From: Chamaecyparis obtusa
Taxonomy: Eukaryota > Streptophyta > Pinopsida > Cupressales > Cupressaceae
Assembly (NCBI GenBank): GCA_027943335.1
Contig: BSBK01001294.1
Span: forward strand, 496,001-560,000
DNA length: 64,000 nucleotides
Reading direction: 5' to 3'
In this document: positions 1-11,185 of the stretch, one piece after another
Position numbering within the stretch: position 1 is the first letter of the stretch
How the letters are laid out: each line of letters starts with the position of its first letter
Position numbers and translations under genes: made by a program
Notes under the pieces: generated by a model
What the model was told of the DNA's origin: nothing
The model's input: only the letters and a program-made list of their open reading frames with translations
Databases searched by the model: none

Positions 1-2010
1 ACTCACTATAATAGGTTTGGAACCTTTGAGGATAACTTCAACTCCGCAAAGACCTTACTTGAAGAGAAGCAGTCAAAGAAAAGAGTTGAGAGTACTATCA
101 AGAAAATTCTAAAAGAAATAGGGATGACTGAGCATGAATTCTTGGTAGCAAAGCAAACAGTAGCAACAATCAGAGATATTGGACAAAAATAAGTTTTGTC
201 TATTCCACCTTTATCATCAATTGTAGCACAACAAGAAGAAACACAAGTTAAGGTGAAAGTGGAATAAATTGAGAAGGATCAAGAAGCAAGGATATCCACT
301 AGATCCACTTCCTCCACACCTAGAAAAAGAGTAAAAGAGAGTGCTACTAGACTAGGTAAAAGGAAGAAAACATTAGTGCAACCAGTTCCAAGGAAAATTG
401 CAGAAATAAAAAATGATGACACTTCTATTAAGAAGAAAACTTGGAAACCTAGAGTCGAGAAGCTTAATGAGTAGATCATTGAAGATGGAGACTTTACAAG
501 AATGAATAAGTATTATGATCTCTATGATTATGCAGAGAGATTAAATCTGGAAAATGCACTGGTAAAGCATATGATTTTGTCTAATAAGAAGTTTGATACA
601 ATTCAAGGTAAGATACTTGATGATTTGTACAATAAACTTGTGAATAGGAAGAAGAGAGCATCAGAAGAAGACACGTCTATTAGAGAAAAGCTTTTAAGAA
701 AGCTTTATGTTGTAAAATATGAAGCACACTTTAGTCAGATTATGAAAGCTTTAAGCACCCATTTGAGAACCAAGAAGAGAACCATTCAGATTATGGGAGG
801 CAGATATGAAGAATTTAATGCAAAAACAAAGCAAGCAATCATCAAGGTTATGTCAGAGAATGCTGGAGAACCATTAGTTGTAGTAGAGAAAGTAGGTGAA
901 ATAGAAAAAGAGGACATTCCCTCTCCACCAGCCATAAACATTGAATATGAAGTCATGAATGTAGAAGGAACTAAGATCACCTTGGATACTGATGACAATG
1001 TATTCAAGAATCTGGAAAACATTGTTGACAATTTGGCTTTTGAAGAGCGGGAGACTACCAAAGGAGAAGAGAAAATAGAGACCACAGTTGTAGAACCTAG
1101 AGTGATAGAAAAACCAGTACCTAATTCCACTAAAGAAGATATCAGTCTTACCCCTGAGACTGGAAAGAAGAATCAGATTGGATCTATGACTGAAAATTTG
1201 GGAAAGGAAGTAGATGATGATGATCAGATGGAATTGATCACATCCTTGAACAAGATCATTGGAAAGAACAAGAAAGTAAAAATTCTTGAAGGATGTATGA
1301 AGGAGCTTACTGAGAAGTTACAAGGCATTGTAACTACACAAATTGTAGAAGCTGACCCTCTGGAGAAAGCAAAGAAAGTGACGAACACTTTTGACAGTGA
1401 GTTCACAAATTTAACTGATATAGCAAAAGTGAAAGCTCAAGTAGCCTATGAAGCCAAAACACTTTTGAACATTAGCTAGAATATCAGGAATGATATCAAC
1501 AATCTTGATATCAATATAAAGGACTTGAGAAAGAATTTGGAAAGAGGAAAATCCTTGTACATCCAGTGTACAAAATTAGAGACCTTGACAATAGAAGAAG
1601 ATCAGAAGATGAAGATGAAGGAAGCAAAAATTTAGAATGAAACTAACTTTCTTTCAAGCCCCAATGTGAAGGTATTTGATGTTGAGAAGAAAATTTATAA
1701 GATAGATGATGAAATCAGAATTATGCAACATGAAAAGGACAAGAAAATGAAAAGATTCACTCTTTTAAGAGAGCACACTTCTATGAAGTTAAGTATTATT
1801 GAAGGGCAATTGGAAGAATGTCTTTCAGCTAAGGCATCTTTTCAAAAGTTTAGCTTTGAGAATCTCCAAGCATGTGAGATAGCATCTTATGGATTATGCG
1901 CACTACTCAGTGTGGCAAATTCTATTAATAAATCATGGGAGAAGGAGTTAGAGGCTATAAAGATTGATTTTGCAAATTGTGTTGCAAGCCTACTAACTTT
2001 GCAATATTGA
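1..2010 (+). pseudogene. Family-B ORF2, C-terminal part, unknown function
   Basis: One reading frame can be followed from base 1 to the TGA at 2008-2010, broken only by in-frame stops (for example the TAA in the context GQK*VLS, the TAG before IIEDGDF and the TAG at 1477-1479). The longest open stretches are 502-1479 and 1666-2010. The sequence is Lys/Glu-rich and looks coiled-coil, with blocks such as KKKTWKPRVEKLNE, MNKYYDLYDYAERLNLENA, DDDDQMELITSLNKIIGKNK and NLTDIAKVKAQ. Each has a close counterpart in the same order in the minus-strand ORF at 43125-46235. I do not recognise the protein. Conservation of frame between two copies argues that it was once translated and selected. Confidence 0.75.
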
Positions 2011-2076
2011 ATTAAGGTATAACTTTTTGTGAGTATAGTTTTGTAACCCTCCTTACCTTTATTTTGTCATTGTTAT

Positions 2077-2091
2077 CAAAGGGGGAGAGAT
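2077..2091 (+). other. Upstream PPT-like tract
   Basis: The purine run CAAAGGGGGAGAGA lies about 200 bases before the main PPT. The complete family member has the same tract at the same relative place (43043-43056, minus strand). It may be a second plus-strand priming site; this is inferred from position and composition only. Confidence 0.45.
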
Positions 2092-2268
2092 ATATAGCAA
2101 AAAATTGATAAGAAAATGATAAGGATTGATGCTCTTAGGGGGAGTACTGTATTAGAGATAAGATTTTTTTGGAGTTATAAGGATAGTATATATATTTTAT
2201 ACTATGGCCACAATTTTGAGATTTTGAAGTTGTAAGACTTAGCCAATTTTCTCAAATGTTGCCACCAA

Positions 2269-2284
2269 TGAAAAAGGGGGAGAT
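2269..2284 (+). other. Main polypurine tract of copy A
   Basis: GAAAAAGGGGGAGAT lies directly before the LTR start TGTAGGCAATTTGG. It matches the PPT of the complete element at 42824-42838 (minus strand). It would prime plus-strand DNA synthesis. Confidence 0.75.
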
Positions 2285-2794
2285 TGTAGGCAATTTGGCA
2301 ATTTGGAGATTGTTAGGAGTCTATTACATGCATATAGTGTCTCAGTCCTGATTAAGGGACTATAGTCCTTGTTAGAAGCCTCAACCCTGTTAGGAGTTGG
2401 TAGTACAAAAAGTGATTACCAAATGAGCCCACTGCCCAAACAAGTAATGTACAATATTTTCTAATTAAAAAACTAGGTCAAGGTAGATAACCTTATACTA
2501 CTTTTATCAATATCTTTTCACTTCTCTTTCACTATCGCTATTACATACATTCGTTCCTTCATCATTATCCTTCTTACAATTTACAATTACATTTATACAA
2601 GTTATTAAGATTAATAACTTTCTAGTTAGCTATCATATTAAAAAATAACTTTATCCAAGGGTTAACATCTAGGATGTCATCCCTTTATATTGTTAAGTCA
2701 TTATTTTAAATAATCCCTTAACTCTTTACCAATTTTGTCTTCATATTCTATCCTCTCGGCTTAACACCATTTTATGATAAGATTGGTCTTGGAT
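2285..2794. repeat. Inverted duplication inserted at the LTR start of copy A
   Basis: The segment begins with the first 14 bases of the LTR (TGTAGGCAATTTGG) right after the PPT. It then switches to the reverse complement of the LTR interior: about 2312-2770 is the inverted copy of about 3092-3560, at high identity over roughly 460 bases. A complete LTR starts again at 2795 with the same TGTAGGCAATTTGG. The result is a long hairpin-forming inverted repeat with a spacer of about 320 bases. The LTRs of the other family members lack this arrangement. Confidence 0.8.
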
Positions 2795-3818
2795 TGTAGG
2801 CAATTTGGCTGAGTTGGTTACATAGATGTTGTCATTATGGAAACATATGATCTACATGAAGATCACACAAGTCAGAGAGCTAGTATGTCAGAGCACAATG
2901 CAAAATTGTCTAAGTATGAGATAGAGTGTTTTTACCAATGAACTTGAAGACAATTTTTGTTTGTGATGTCGACTGGAGTAAGTTCAGTGATTGTGCACTT
3001 GAACATAGACTCTATGGTGACTATTGAAGACTCATCTTTGAGCGCAAGTTAGTACGACATGTACGGAAAAAGTTATGGTTGTTTTTCTAAAGATAGTGTT
3101 AAGCTGACAGGACATAATATGAAGACAGAATTGGTAAAGAGTTAAGAGATTATTTTGTTTATCAAAATAATGACTTAACAATATAAAGGAATGACATCCT
3201 AGATGTTAACCCTTGGATGAAGTTATTTTTTAATATGATAGCTGACTGGAAAGTTATTAATCTTAATAACTTGTATAAATGTAATTGTAAATTGCAAGAA
3301 GGATAATGATGAAGGAACGAATGTATGTAATAGCGATAGTGAAAGAGAAGTGAAAAGATATTGATGCAAGCAGTATAAGGTTATGTACCTTGACCTAGTT
3401 TTGTAATCAGGAAATATTGTACATTACTTGTTTGGGCAGTGGGCTCATCTGGTAATAACTTTTTGTACTGCCAACTCCTAACAGGGTTGAGGCTTCTAAC
3501 AAGGCCTATTGTCCCTTAATCAAGATTGAGACACTATATGCATGTAATAGAATCCTAACAGGGTCAACATCCTTAACAAGATACTTTTGATTACTGGATC
3601 TTTATGGGTACCATCCCCACCGGGATTTTCCCTTGGACAGGGTTTCCTCGAGAACAAATAATATGTTATGAGTTCTTTAGTTTTATTGCTATGCATGTTG
3701 TTTAGCTTCTTATGTTATGCATGTGTTAAGATAATCTGTTATATCCATAATTGGGAAAAAGTAAAAGTTTTTAGAATACTGATTCACCCCCCCCTCTCAG
3801 TATTCCCTATTTCTAACA
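2795..3818 (+). repeat. 3' LTR of family-B copy A
   Basis: This LTR runs from TGTAGGCAATTTGGCTGAG to TATTTCTAACA, about 1,024 bases. It carries the family landmarks: a C-run before CTCTCAGTATT near its 3' end, several CCTGTTAGGAG-like repeats (here on the opposite strand) and a block similar to the LTRs at 41839, 48066 and 58134. Confidence 0.85.
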
Positions 3819-4131
3819 GTTGAATCTTACAAGATTCAAATGAGCTATTATACATCTGTTGCAGAATGTTCTACACTTGATGGGATTTGGTACAATGTCC
3901 AATTAAGACATAAAGATCAAGAACTATTGGGAGACCAATCAAGCCATGAGCTTCTTCATTTTTAGTTTTCCATGCATCTTTTTCTGCTTGAGTAGCAGTG
4001 GTGGCTGGTTCAAGAGTCACATATGTGGCAACTTCAAGCAAATGTTTAAAATGGAATAGAAAGGAAACATGAGTTTTCCATTGATGATAGTTAGAACTAT
4101 TTAGTTTAATTTCCAAAATTAGATTAGACAT
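3819..4131 (-). pseudogene. Ty1/copia gag fragment (Copia2)
   Basis: The minus-strand ORF starting at 4131 opens with MSNLILEIKLNSSNYHQWKT, typical of the N-terminus of copia Gag (UBN2/Retrotran_gag type). A one-base frame shift near 3870 separates it from the next gag-like stretch, which reads MYNSSFESCKIQ and runs up to the end of copy A at 3818. The family-B element therefore appears to have inserted within this gag. About 105 residues remain. It may belong to the same element as the LTR at 50140-50727 (see findings). Confidence 0.65.
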
Positions 4132-4724
4132 GTTGAAAGTAGCAAGACAACGATATCAAAATGAGATTAACTATGAACTTGAACAAATTGAAATTTTAAG
4201 TAAATTTAAAATTTTATTAAATGCTTTAAAAAAAGCTAGAATTGAAAAAAAAAATTAAAAAAGAAGAAGAGTGAATTAGCGAATAAATAGATATATGGAA
4301 AAATGTTTAACATATAACTTTGATTTGTTTACACAAAACTATATAAAAATTTGTTAAACCAAAACTATGATAAAATTAATAAGAAGTTAAACTGGAATAA
4401 TTATAATAAGTGAATTAAATTTTAAACAAAGAATTAAATGAATTAAAATAGATACAACCAGAATTAATATGAAATAAAAGATTTGACCAGATTATAAATG
4501 AGACAAAGATTGAAATGAGTCAACAAAAGAAATGTTCAAACTAGAACTAAATATGGATAAACACAGATTTGCAGAGAAAATGGAAACTCGGAACTAATTC
4601 AAAAGATATGCCTGCAACCACCAAAGAATTATTATGAAAAAAAAAATGCTTGACAAGAGAAATGAGAACAGTCTCAGAGAAGCAGACTGCAATCACTTCT
4701 TTTTGAACGGTTTTTGTATGCTTC
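4132..4724 (-). other. T-rich untranslated leader upstream of the copia gag
   Basis: No ORF is supported here. Read on the minus strand it is T-rich and lies immediately upstream of the gag start at 4131, as expected for a retrotransposon leader. It is cut at 4724/4725 by insertion of G1 (TSD CTTAG at 4725-4729) and resumes at 17319. Confidence 0.45.
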
Positions 4725-4729
4725 CTTAG

Positions 4730-5407
4730 TGATGCAGGAGCATCTTAGGTCCTTGGTAATCCTGTGTCACCAAAAAACAATTTGGAGTTTGTCTGTGTTG
4801 CTCAGTTTCTGCTTTAACCAAGTTGGTTGGTAGTTTGTCAATTTCCTTTGGTTACCAAGTGTGGTAAGTTCTCTCATGGACGATCAGTTATTTCACTAAT
4901 GCTCGGCATTGCCTATCTACTGCTTGGTTATCTTTCTTACTGACGGGTTTAGTTGTATTTCCTATTGTGGCTGACTTGTGCATTTATATTGGATCACAAA
5001 ATTAATGCTACAATCCATCATTGGGAAGTGTGTGGTCCTAGATTTGACCATTACTTCCATTGATTATGGATCTGAAGGCTGACTCATCTCGGTAGCTTCT
5101 TGTATAAATGTAGATGTTTGGTTGTAGTTTAGGGAGTCATTTTTTGGTTAGAAGATAGTAGACATTAGATTGGAGATTTGTGATAGATCCTCGCATGTTT
5201 GAGGACTTCTGTAATTCATTTTAATATCAGGCCCTAATCGAGAAGGCCTTACAGCCTGACATGTATGATTCTATTTGATGATAATATATGAAAGATCTGA
5301 CATTCTCTCTCTCACTGTTGTTGTTTTTTGCTTCCACATGTGTGTTGCAGGCTTGGCTCATTAGGGTGCACCATACTTTGGCCCCTCTTGCTCCCTACCT
5401 TGCATCA
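4730..5407 (+). repeat. 5' LTR of G1
   Basis: This 678-bp LTR starts TGATGCAGGAGCATC and ends CTTGCATCA. A plant TATA box (TATAAATG) lies at about 5103-5110, with transcription expected to start about 30 bases downstream. It matches the 3' LTR at 16638-17313 and the G3 LTR at 55425-56101. Confidence 0.9.
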
Positions 5408-5409
5408 GG

Positions 5410-5421
5410 TGGTATCAAAGT
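5410..5421 (+). other. PBS of G1
   Basis: TGGTATCAAAGT lies two bases after the 5' LTR. It resembles TGGTATCAGAGC, the complement of the initiator tRNA-Met 3' end, with two changes. G3 has TGGTATTAGAGC at the matching place. Confidence 0.7.
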
Positions 5422-5460
5422 GTGATTAGATCTTGATCTAGGTCTGAAAATCTAGGTTTG

Positions 5461-6623
5461 TGTTAGAAAGTAAAGATCCCCAAGATAACTGAGAGGGGGG
5501 GGGGGGTGAATTAGTTATTAGATAATTTATCCATTCAACAGCTTTAAACAATATAATCAATGTACTGATCAACCATAGAAAGATAATCATACACAATTGC
5601 ACATTAACACAAGATATGTTAACTAGGGAACCTCTTGAAAAGAGTAAACCCTGGTGGGAATGATGCCCACAAAATGATGCACTAATATGAAAGTTCCTTG
5701 TTAGAGGATGGACCCTGTTAGGAGTCTTATGAAATACATTTAGTACATATAAATCCCTATTAGGAGATTTCGAATCCCTGTTAAAAGATTCTAACCTGGT
5801 TAAGAGTTTATGGAAGACAGAAGGACCCACTACCCAAACAGCTTCAAGGCAAGATCTTTGAACCCACTGTCCAAAAGATCTTAGAATTATTCAACAAAAT
5901 AATATGAAATATATTACCTCCTTCACACTGTGCCAAAACTGCACTCTCTGATACACAAGATCACAATTCTAGATCTCTGTACTCACAAGTCTTCCTTCAT
6001 CACTGAATTAGCTCTTTTCTTCACTTCATGCATATATTCACATCTCAATCTTCATAGTACACATTAAAATAAGGAAAAAATTCTTTCTTATATACCAAAC
6101 TCAAATAATTACAAATGAGTCATTCCTCAATTACAAAATAATAAATTCTACACGCTACACACAGAATTCACATAAAACTGTCAGCTTCCAGTTACTGTAA
6201 CTTTCTCCAAACATATCCTCAAAGTTTGCACTATGAACCACATCATCATTAATGAGTCTCCAACATCCCTTTAACTGTGTAAAATCAGATTCCATTCCAG
6301 CTAAGAGATATCCTCCGATTTCTGAACATCGCTACACAGAAACACTGTCTAAACACTACTTTCACCAAAATGCTCATAACTCTTACAAATGAATGAATTT
6401 CTTTTTTCACTATTAACCATAGGTTAATAACACACCAAAGAACATACTATCAACTACACAAAATCTAATCTACAATACAACATGTGCACAAAACAAAACT
6501 GTACCTACTTTCCTGCTAATATCCAGAATATCACTATGTTGACATCAATGACAATCCAAGTCATGAATGCAACAACAACTGCTATAGAATGACTGCCAAA
6601 ACACTTTGCATTCATTCCTAACA
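5461..6623 (-). repeat. 3' LTR of Copia1
   Basis: This 1,163-bp LTR includes a run of about a dozen Gs at about 5494-5506, near the element's LTR 3' end. On the coding strand a TATA box (TATATAAG) lies at about 6087-6096. Apart from a few substitutions and short indels it matches the right LTR throughout. Confidence 0.92.
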
Positions 6624-6977
6624 ATCTCCCCCGTTGGAATTGATGGCAACATAGATGAAAAACATCCAATGTTCCAAAAATCCAATACTGCAACATCACT
6701 GCAAAATATCAAATCAAATCTTGCTTTGTTTTCCTATTCAGCTCTCTCATACAATCCACAATGTTTTTCATGTATATCTCTCCCCCATTGACATCAATGA
6801 TAGAAATTCTATCACTAAGTCAACAAAAACTTAATGTCAAAAGACACTTTTTAGAAAAATACAATAACAAGAGTCCTCATGACTTAGCTCATAAACTCCC
6901 CCATAGAGGAAGTTCCAACATCAAATCCAGAAGAAAGATAGGGCTCATATACCACTGGATGGATGCAATCATCTGCA
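6624..6977 (-). other. PPT and 3' untranslated stretch of Copia1
   Basis: The first bases (6624-6636) read ACGGGGGAGAT on the minus strand and abut the LTR; this is the PPT. Between it and the pol stop at 6978-6980 I see no supported gene. Short plus-strand ORFs here have no recognisable features. Confidence 0.7.
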
Positions 6978-9900
6978 TCAATTCTCAAAAATAGGTTGGG
7001 GCATAACCCCAAGCATACCTCTCAGATACACAAATGTATCCTTAGGTAAAGGCTTTGTAAATATATCTGCTATCTGCTCCTTTGTACTTATGTACTCCAA
7101 TCTTACTTCTTTTTTTGCAACTTTCTCTCTTACAACATGATACTTGATCTCAATATGTTTAGTCTTAGAATGTAAAACAAGATTTTTTGACATACTCACT
7201 GTACTAGTGTTATCAAAATGTATAACAACAGGCTCATCAAACTTTATTCCAATATCTTTCAACATCTGCTTCATCCAAATAATCTGATTACAATTATTTG
7301 CTGCTGCAACATATTCTACTTCTGCAACATATTCTACTTCTGCTATGCTTTGTGAAGTACAATTCTACTTCTTACTTAGCCAAGAGACCAATTTTCCTCC
7401 AAGAAAAAAGGCTCCACCACTGGTGCTTTTCTTGTCATCAACGTTGCCTCCCTAATTTGCATCAGTATAGGCACATAAGGTAAAATCATCAGAATTCTCA
7501 TACCATAATCCATAATCCATTGTTCCTTTCAGATATCTCAGTATCCTCTTTACTACTACAAAATGTGATTCTCTAGGTTCTACTTGAAATCTTGCTACAA
7601 TCCCCACTAAATGTGCTATATCAAGTCTTGTATGTGTCAAGTACTACAATCCTCCAATCATAGATCTGTACTTTTTCTGCTCAACTGCTGGTGTCTCATC
7701 TTTGCTAGATAACTTATGTCTGGTTACCATAGGTGTTCCAATAGGTTTAGAATCTTCCATTCCAAATATTTTTAATAATTCATTTAAATACTTAGTCTGA
7801 CTTACAAATATACCTTCCTTTCTTTGTGTTATCTATAATCCCAAAAAATATTTTATTTCTCCAATCATGCTCATCTCAAATTCAATCTTCATTTCATTTG
7901 CAAATTTGTCACTAGCTTCATCTTCTCCTCCAAAGATAATATCATCAACAAATATAACTATAACCAAAAAACCATTCTCAATTTCTTTTGTGTATAAGTT
8001 ACTATCTGCTGTTCCTTTTATAAATCCCAATTTCAATAAATACTTATCCAATCTTGCATACCAGGTTCTAGGTGCTTGTTTTAATCCATATAAAGCTTTC
8101 TTTAACTTACATACCATATCTTCTTCTTGTGTCAAAGGAAAACCTTCAGGCTGCTCAATGTAGACTTCTTCTTCCAATTCACCATTCAAAAATGCTGACT
8201 TCACATCCATCTGATACACTCTGAATTTCTTGTAAGTTACATATGCTAGAAACATTCTCACTGCTTCAAGTCTGGCCACAGGTGCAAAAGTTTCTTCATA
8301 GTCAATTCCTTCTTGTTGTGAATATCCTTTACATACCAATCTTTCTTTGTTTCTTATCACTTCTCCTTGTTCATTCATCTTGTTTCTGAATAACCACTTT
8401 GTTCCAATCACATTCTTGTCTTCAGGTCTAGGGACCAATTCCCATGTCTTGTTTTTTTCAATCTGCTCTAGTTCTTCTTTCATAGCATTGATCCAATGTT
8501 CATCTTCACAAGCTTCATTAGTAGTCTTAGGTTCAATTTGAGAAATCAAACATAAATGTACCTTATTCTGAGTCAAAACTCCTCTATCTAAACTTCCAAT
8601 AACTTGCTCAACAGGGTGATGTCTTGAAGTATATTTGTTAGGTGTCATAGTTACTGATCTTGTTCCGACTGTAGATTCTTCTCTACTTTCTTCTTTGTTT
8701 TCTTCTCTATTTTCTTCTCTGTCTTCTTTAGTATGACTTTCATTCAGCAAATCACTATTAGTTTCAAAAAATAATTTTGCATTTTCAATGTTAGGCTGAG
8801 GTTGTGCTTCTCCATCAGATTCATAATCAAGCATTCTTTCTTGAATTTTAAACTTCTCATCAACTTTTACATTTGCACTTTCAACAATAGTCTTAGTTCT
8901 TTTGTTATAATATCTATATGCTTTTCTTTTTAAAGAATATCCAAGAAATATTCCTTCATCACTTCTAGGATCAAACTTTCCTATATCATCATCTCTCTTT
9001 ATATAACATTTACTTCCAAAAATTCTAAAATACTTAACTGAGGGTGTATGTCCAAACCATAATTCATAAGGTGTCTTGTTTGTATCTGCTTTGATTTGTA
9101 CTCTGTTCATAGTGTATACTGTTGTGTTCACTGCTTCTCTCCAAAAAGTTTTAGCCAAATCATTTTCAAACAACATAGCTCTTACTGCTTCAGTTATTGA
9201 CCTGTTCCTTCTTTCTGCAATACCATTTTGTTCTGGTGTTCTAGGGGCTGAAAGTTGTCTCTTAATACCATTCATTTCACAAAAAGTGTTAAACTCTCTA
9301 GATGTAAATTCACCACCTCTATCAGATCTTTGACACTTAATCTTCATTCCAGATTCATTCTCAATTTTTCTTTTCATGATCTTAAATTTATCAAATGCTT
9401 CATATTTTTCTTTCAAAAATGTAATCCACATCATTCTTGTAAAATCATCAACAAGAATCATAAAATACCTTTCACCATAGAATCCTCTAGTCCTAGTAGG
9501 ACCACTCAAGTCTGTATGAACAATCTCCAACTTCTCTGCCGATGTGAACTTCTTATTGGGAAATGAACTCCTTTTCTACTTTGCCATCATACATTCTTTG
9601 CAAATCATGTTAGTAGGTTTCATAATTCTAGGTAAATCTCTTACCGCATGTGTAGTGCTCACCTTGACAATATTATCAAAGTTTATATGACAAAACCTTT
9701 TATGCCATAACCAACTGTCATCAATCCTAGTTATCAAACATGTCATCTCAGTAGGATTCAATTGAAACACATTACCTCTAGTTTTGGATCCTTTTCCAAT
9801 CAGATTTCCATCTTTATCTTTTATCACACAAGTTTTCTTAGAAAACCAAACTTGATAACCCTTATCAGCTAATTGTCCAATGCTTAGTAGATTATGTCTT

Positions 9901-10103
9901 AGTCCATCAGCAAAGTAAACATCATCAGTGTTAGTCTTTCCATCAAGAGTAATAGATCCTATACCCTTAATCAAACAAGGTGCATTGTTACCAACCCTAA
10001 CAATTCCTCCATCATAATTGTCTAACTTAACAAATTTTCTTTTATCTCCAGTCATATGATGTGAACAACCACTGTCTATAATCCAATCAGATTTCTTTTC
10101 AAC
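6978..10103 (-). pseudogene. Copia1 pol (protease, integrase, RT, RNase H)
   Basis: One minus-strand frame continues from gag with no frameshift. In order: protease active site DWIIDSGCSHHM (about 10050-10085); pre-integrase zinc motif WHKRFCH...CKECMMAK; integrase core with D (DLSGP), D (QRSDRGGEF) and E (NGIAERRN); reverse transcriptase with [11 protein letters not shown] and the catalytic pair in VIFVDDIIF; RNase H with YTDAN, AEVEYV and HFDNTSTVSM. Stops at 9576-9578, 7833-7835, 7644-7646, 7452-7454 and 7365-7367 are all TAG. Their contexts suggest Gln or Trp codons changed by C-to-T on one strand or the other. A short in-frame duplication lies in RNase H (7306-7341). Confidence 0.93.
7306..7341 (-). 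repeat. 18-bp tandem duplication in Copia1 RNase H
   Basis: GCAACATATTCTACTTCT occurs twice back to back (7306-7323 and 7324-7341). In the coding frame it doubles the residues around the catalytic Glu (AEVEYV AEVEYV). It keeps the frame but would insert six residues in a conserved part of RNase H. Confidence 0.85.
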
Positions 10104-11129
10104 TTATGAAACTAATGCTTTTTCTTCCCTTTTATCAGATTCAGAACTTTCTTCTTTAATTGCTACAAATCCTATTTCCTCAAAGTTATCATTATCACTG
10201 TCACTTAAATGTTTTTCAATTCCTGCTTCAGAATCTTCATCATTTGCATAATAACATTCTTTAGATCTCCTAAAGTTTCTTCTATACTTCTTAACTCTTT
10301 TAGGACATTTAGATGCAAAATGACCATATTCTTGACAAGTCCAACATTTAAAGATTTTCTTACCATCTGGTTCTCTTTTTACAAGTAATGCAATACCTTC
10401 TTCAATATTCTCATCTTCCTCAAATCTACTACTACTAGCATAATCTCCATTCACACTAGTACTTCTTGTAGGTCTAATGTTAAGAGCACTGAATGTTGTT
10501 TCCATTCTAGGTAGCTCTCCTGATAATCTCAAGTTCATCTCTGTTGTTTCTAATCTTCCAAGAAGAGTCTCTCTTGAAAAGTTTGATGTACAAGGTATCA
10601 CTTGTTCAATCATCTACGTTGTCTGCTTGAATACTGGTGTCAAAGTTCTCAAAATTTTCCATATCACTTCATTCTCTATCTTATCACCTCCACAAGACTT
10701 TATTCCTGTCACAATCTCAAACATCCTACCAATATAGCTTCTAATAGATTCATCTTCCATCATTCTAATATCTTCAAATGCACAAATCCAATTATGTAAT
10801 CTAGCCTTCTTTGCATGTTCATCACCTTCAAAAGTAGAATGTAAAGCTTTCCAAATTGCATGAGATGTTTTCAAACATCTTACCTGACTATATTCATTCT
10901 CCGGTAGTGCTAATAAAAGTGCTTCTCTTGCAAGTATGTTACACATGAATAGATCTAGTTCATCTTTAGTTTCTGCCTCTAGATTGTCTTCCTCAATGAT
11001 AGTCTTCTCATTCTTTGTAATCAACCAATAACTTGGTCCTAAACACAATAGATATGTCTTCATCTTTTCTTTCTAGCTGTCAAAATTTATTCCATCAAAC
11101 TTAGGGCTTTCTTTTCTAAAATTTGCCAT
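10104..11129 (-). pseudogene. Copia1 gag
   Basis: The first in-frame ATG is at 11129 (MANFRKESPKFDG), followed by a typical copia Gag N-terminus (MKTYLLCLGPSYW), the central Gag region and a CCHC zinc knuckle, CWTCQEYGHFASKC, near 10310-10350. The C-terminus is acidic. In-frame stops are TAG at 11073-11075 (a usual Trp position), TAG at 10614-10616 and TAA at 10104-10106; the last lies just before the protease in the same frame. Gag and pol were evidently one continuous polyprotein, as in plant copia elements. Confidence 0.9.
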
Positions 11130-11171
11130 GCATCTCCTTAAGTTGTTAAACTTTTCTTTCAAGGACCTGCT

Positions 11172-11183
11172 GCTCTGTTACCA
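11172..11183 (-). other. PBS of Copia1
   Basis: On the minus strand TGGTAACAGAGC follows the 5' LTR after two bases. It differs by one base from TGGTATCAGAGC, the initiator tRNA-Met complement. Confidence 0.85.
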
Positions 11184-11185
11184 AT

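Larger units (their letters stand above)
1..3818 (+). mobile_element. Family-B LTR retrotransposon, copy A (3' half)
   Basis: This is the right-hand part of an LTR element whose left end lies outside the window. It holds the C-terminal two thirds of the family's ORF2, two PPT-like tracts and a 3' LTR ending in CTAACA at 3818. It matches the complete minus-strand element at 41839-49053 in protein sequence, in the PPT and in the LTR start. The 5 bases after it (GTTGA) should be one copy of the target duplication, but the other copy is not visible. It sits in the gag of a copia element whose remnant continues from 3819. No reverse transcriptase, integrase or protease is present. Confidence 0.85.
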
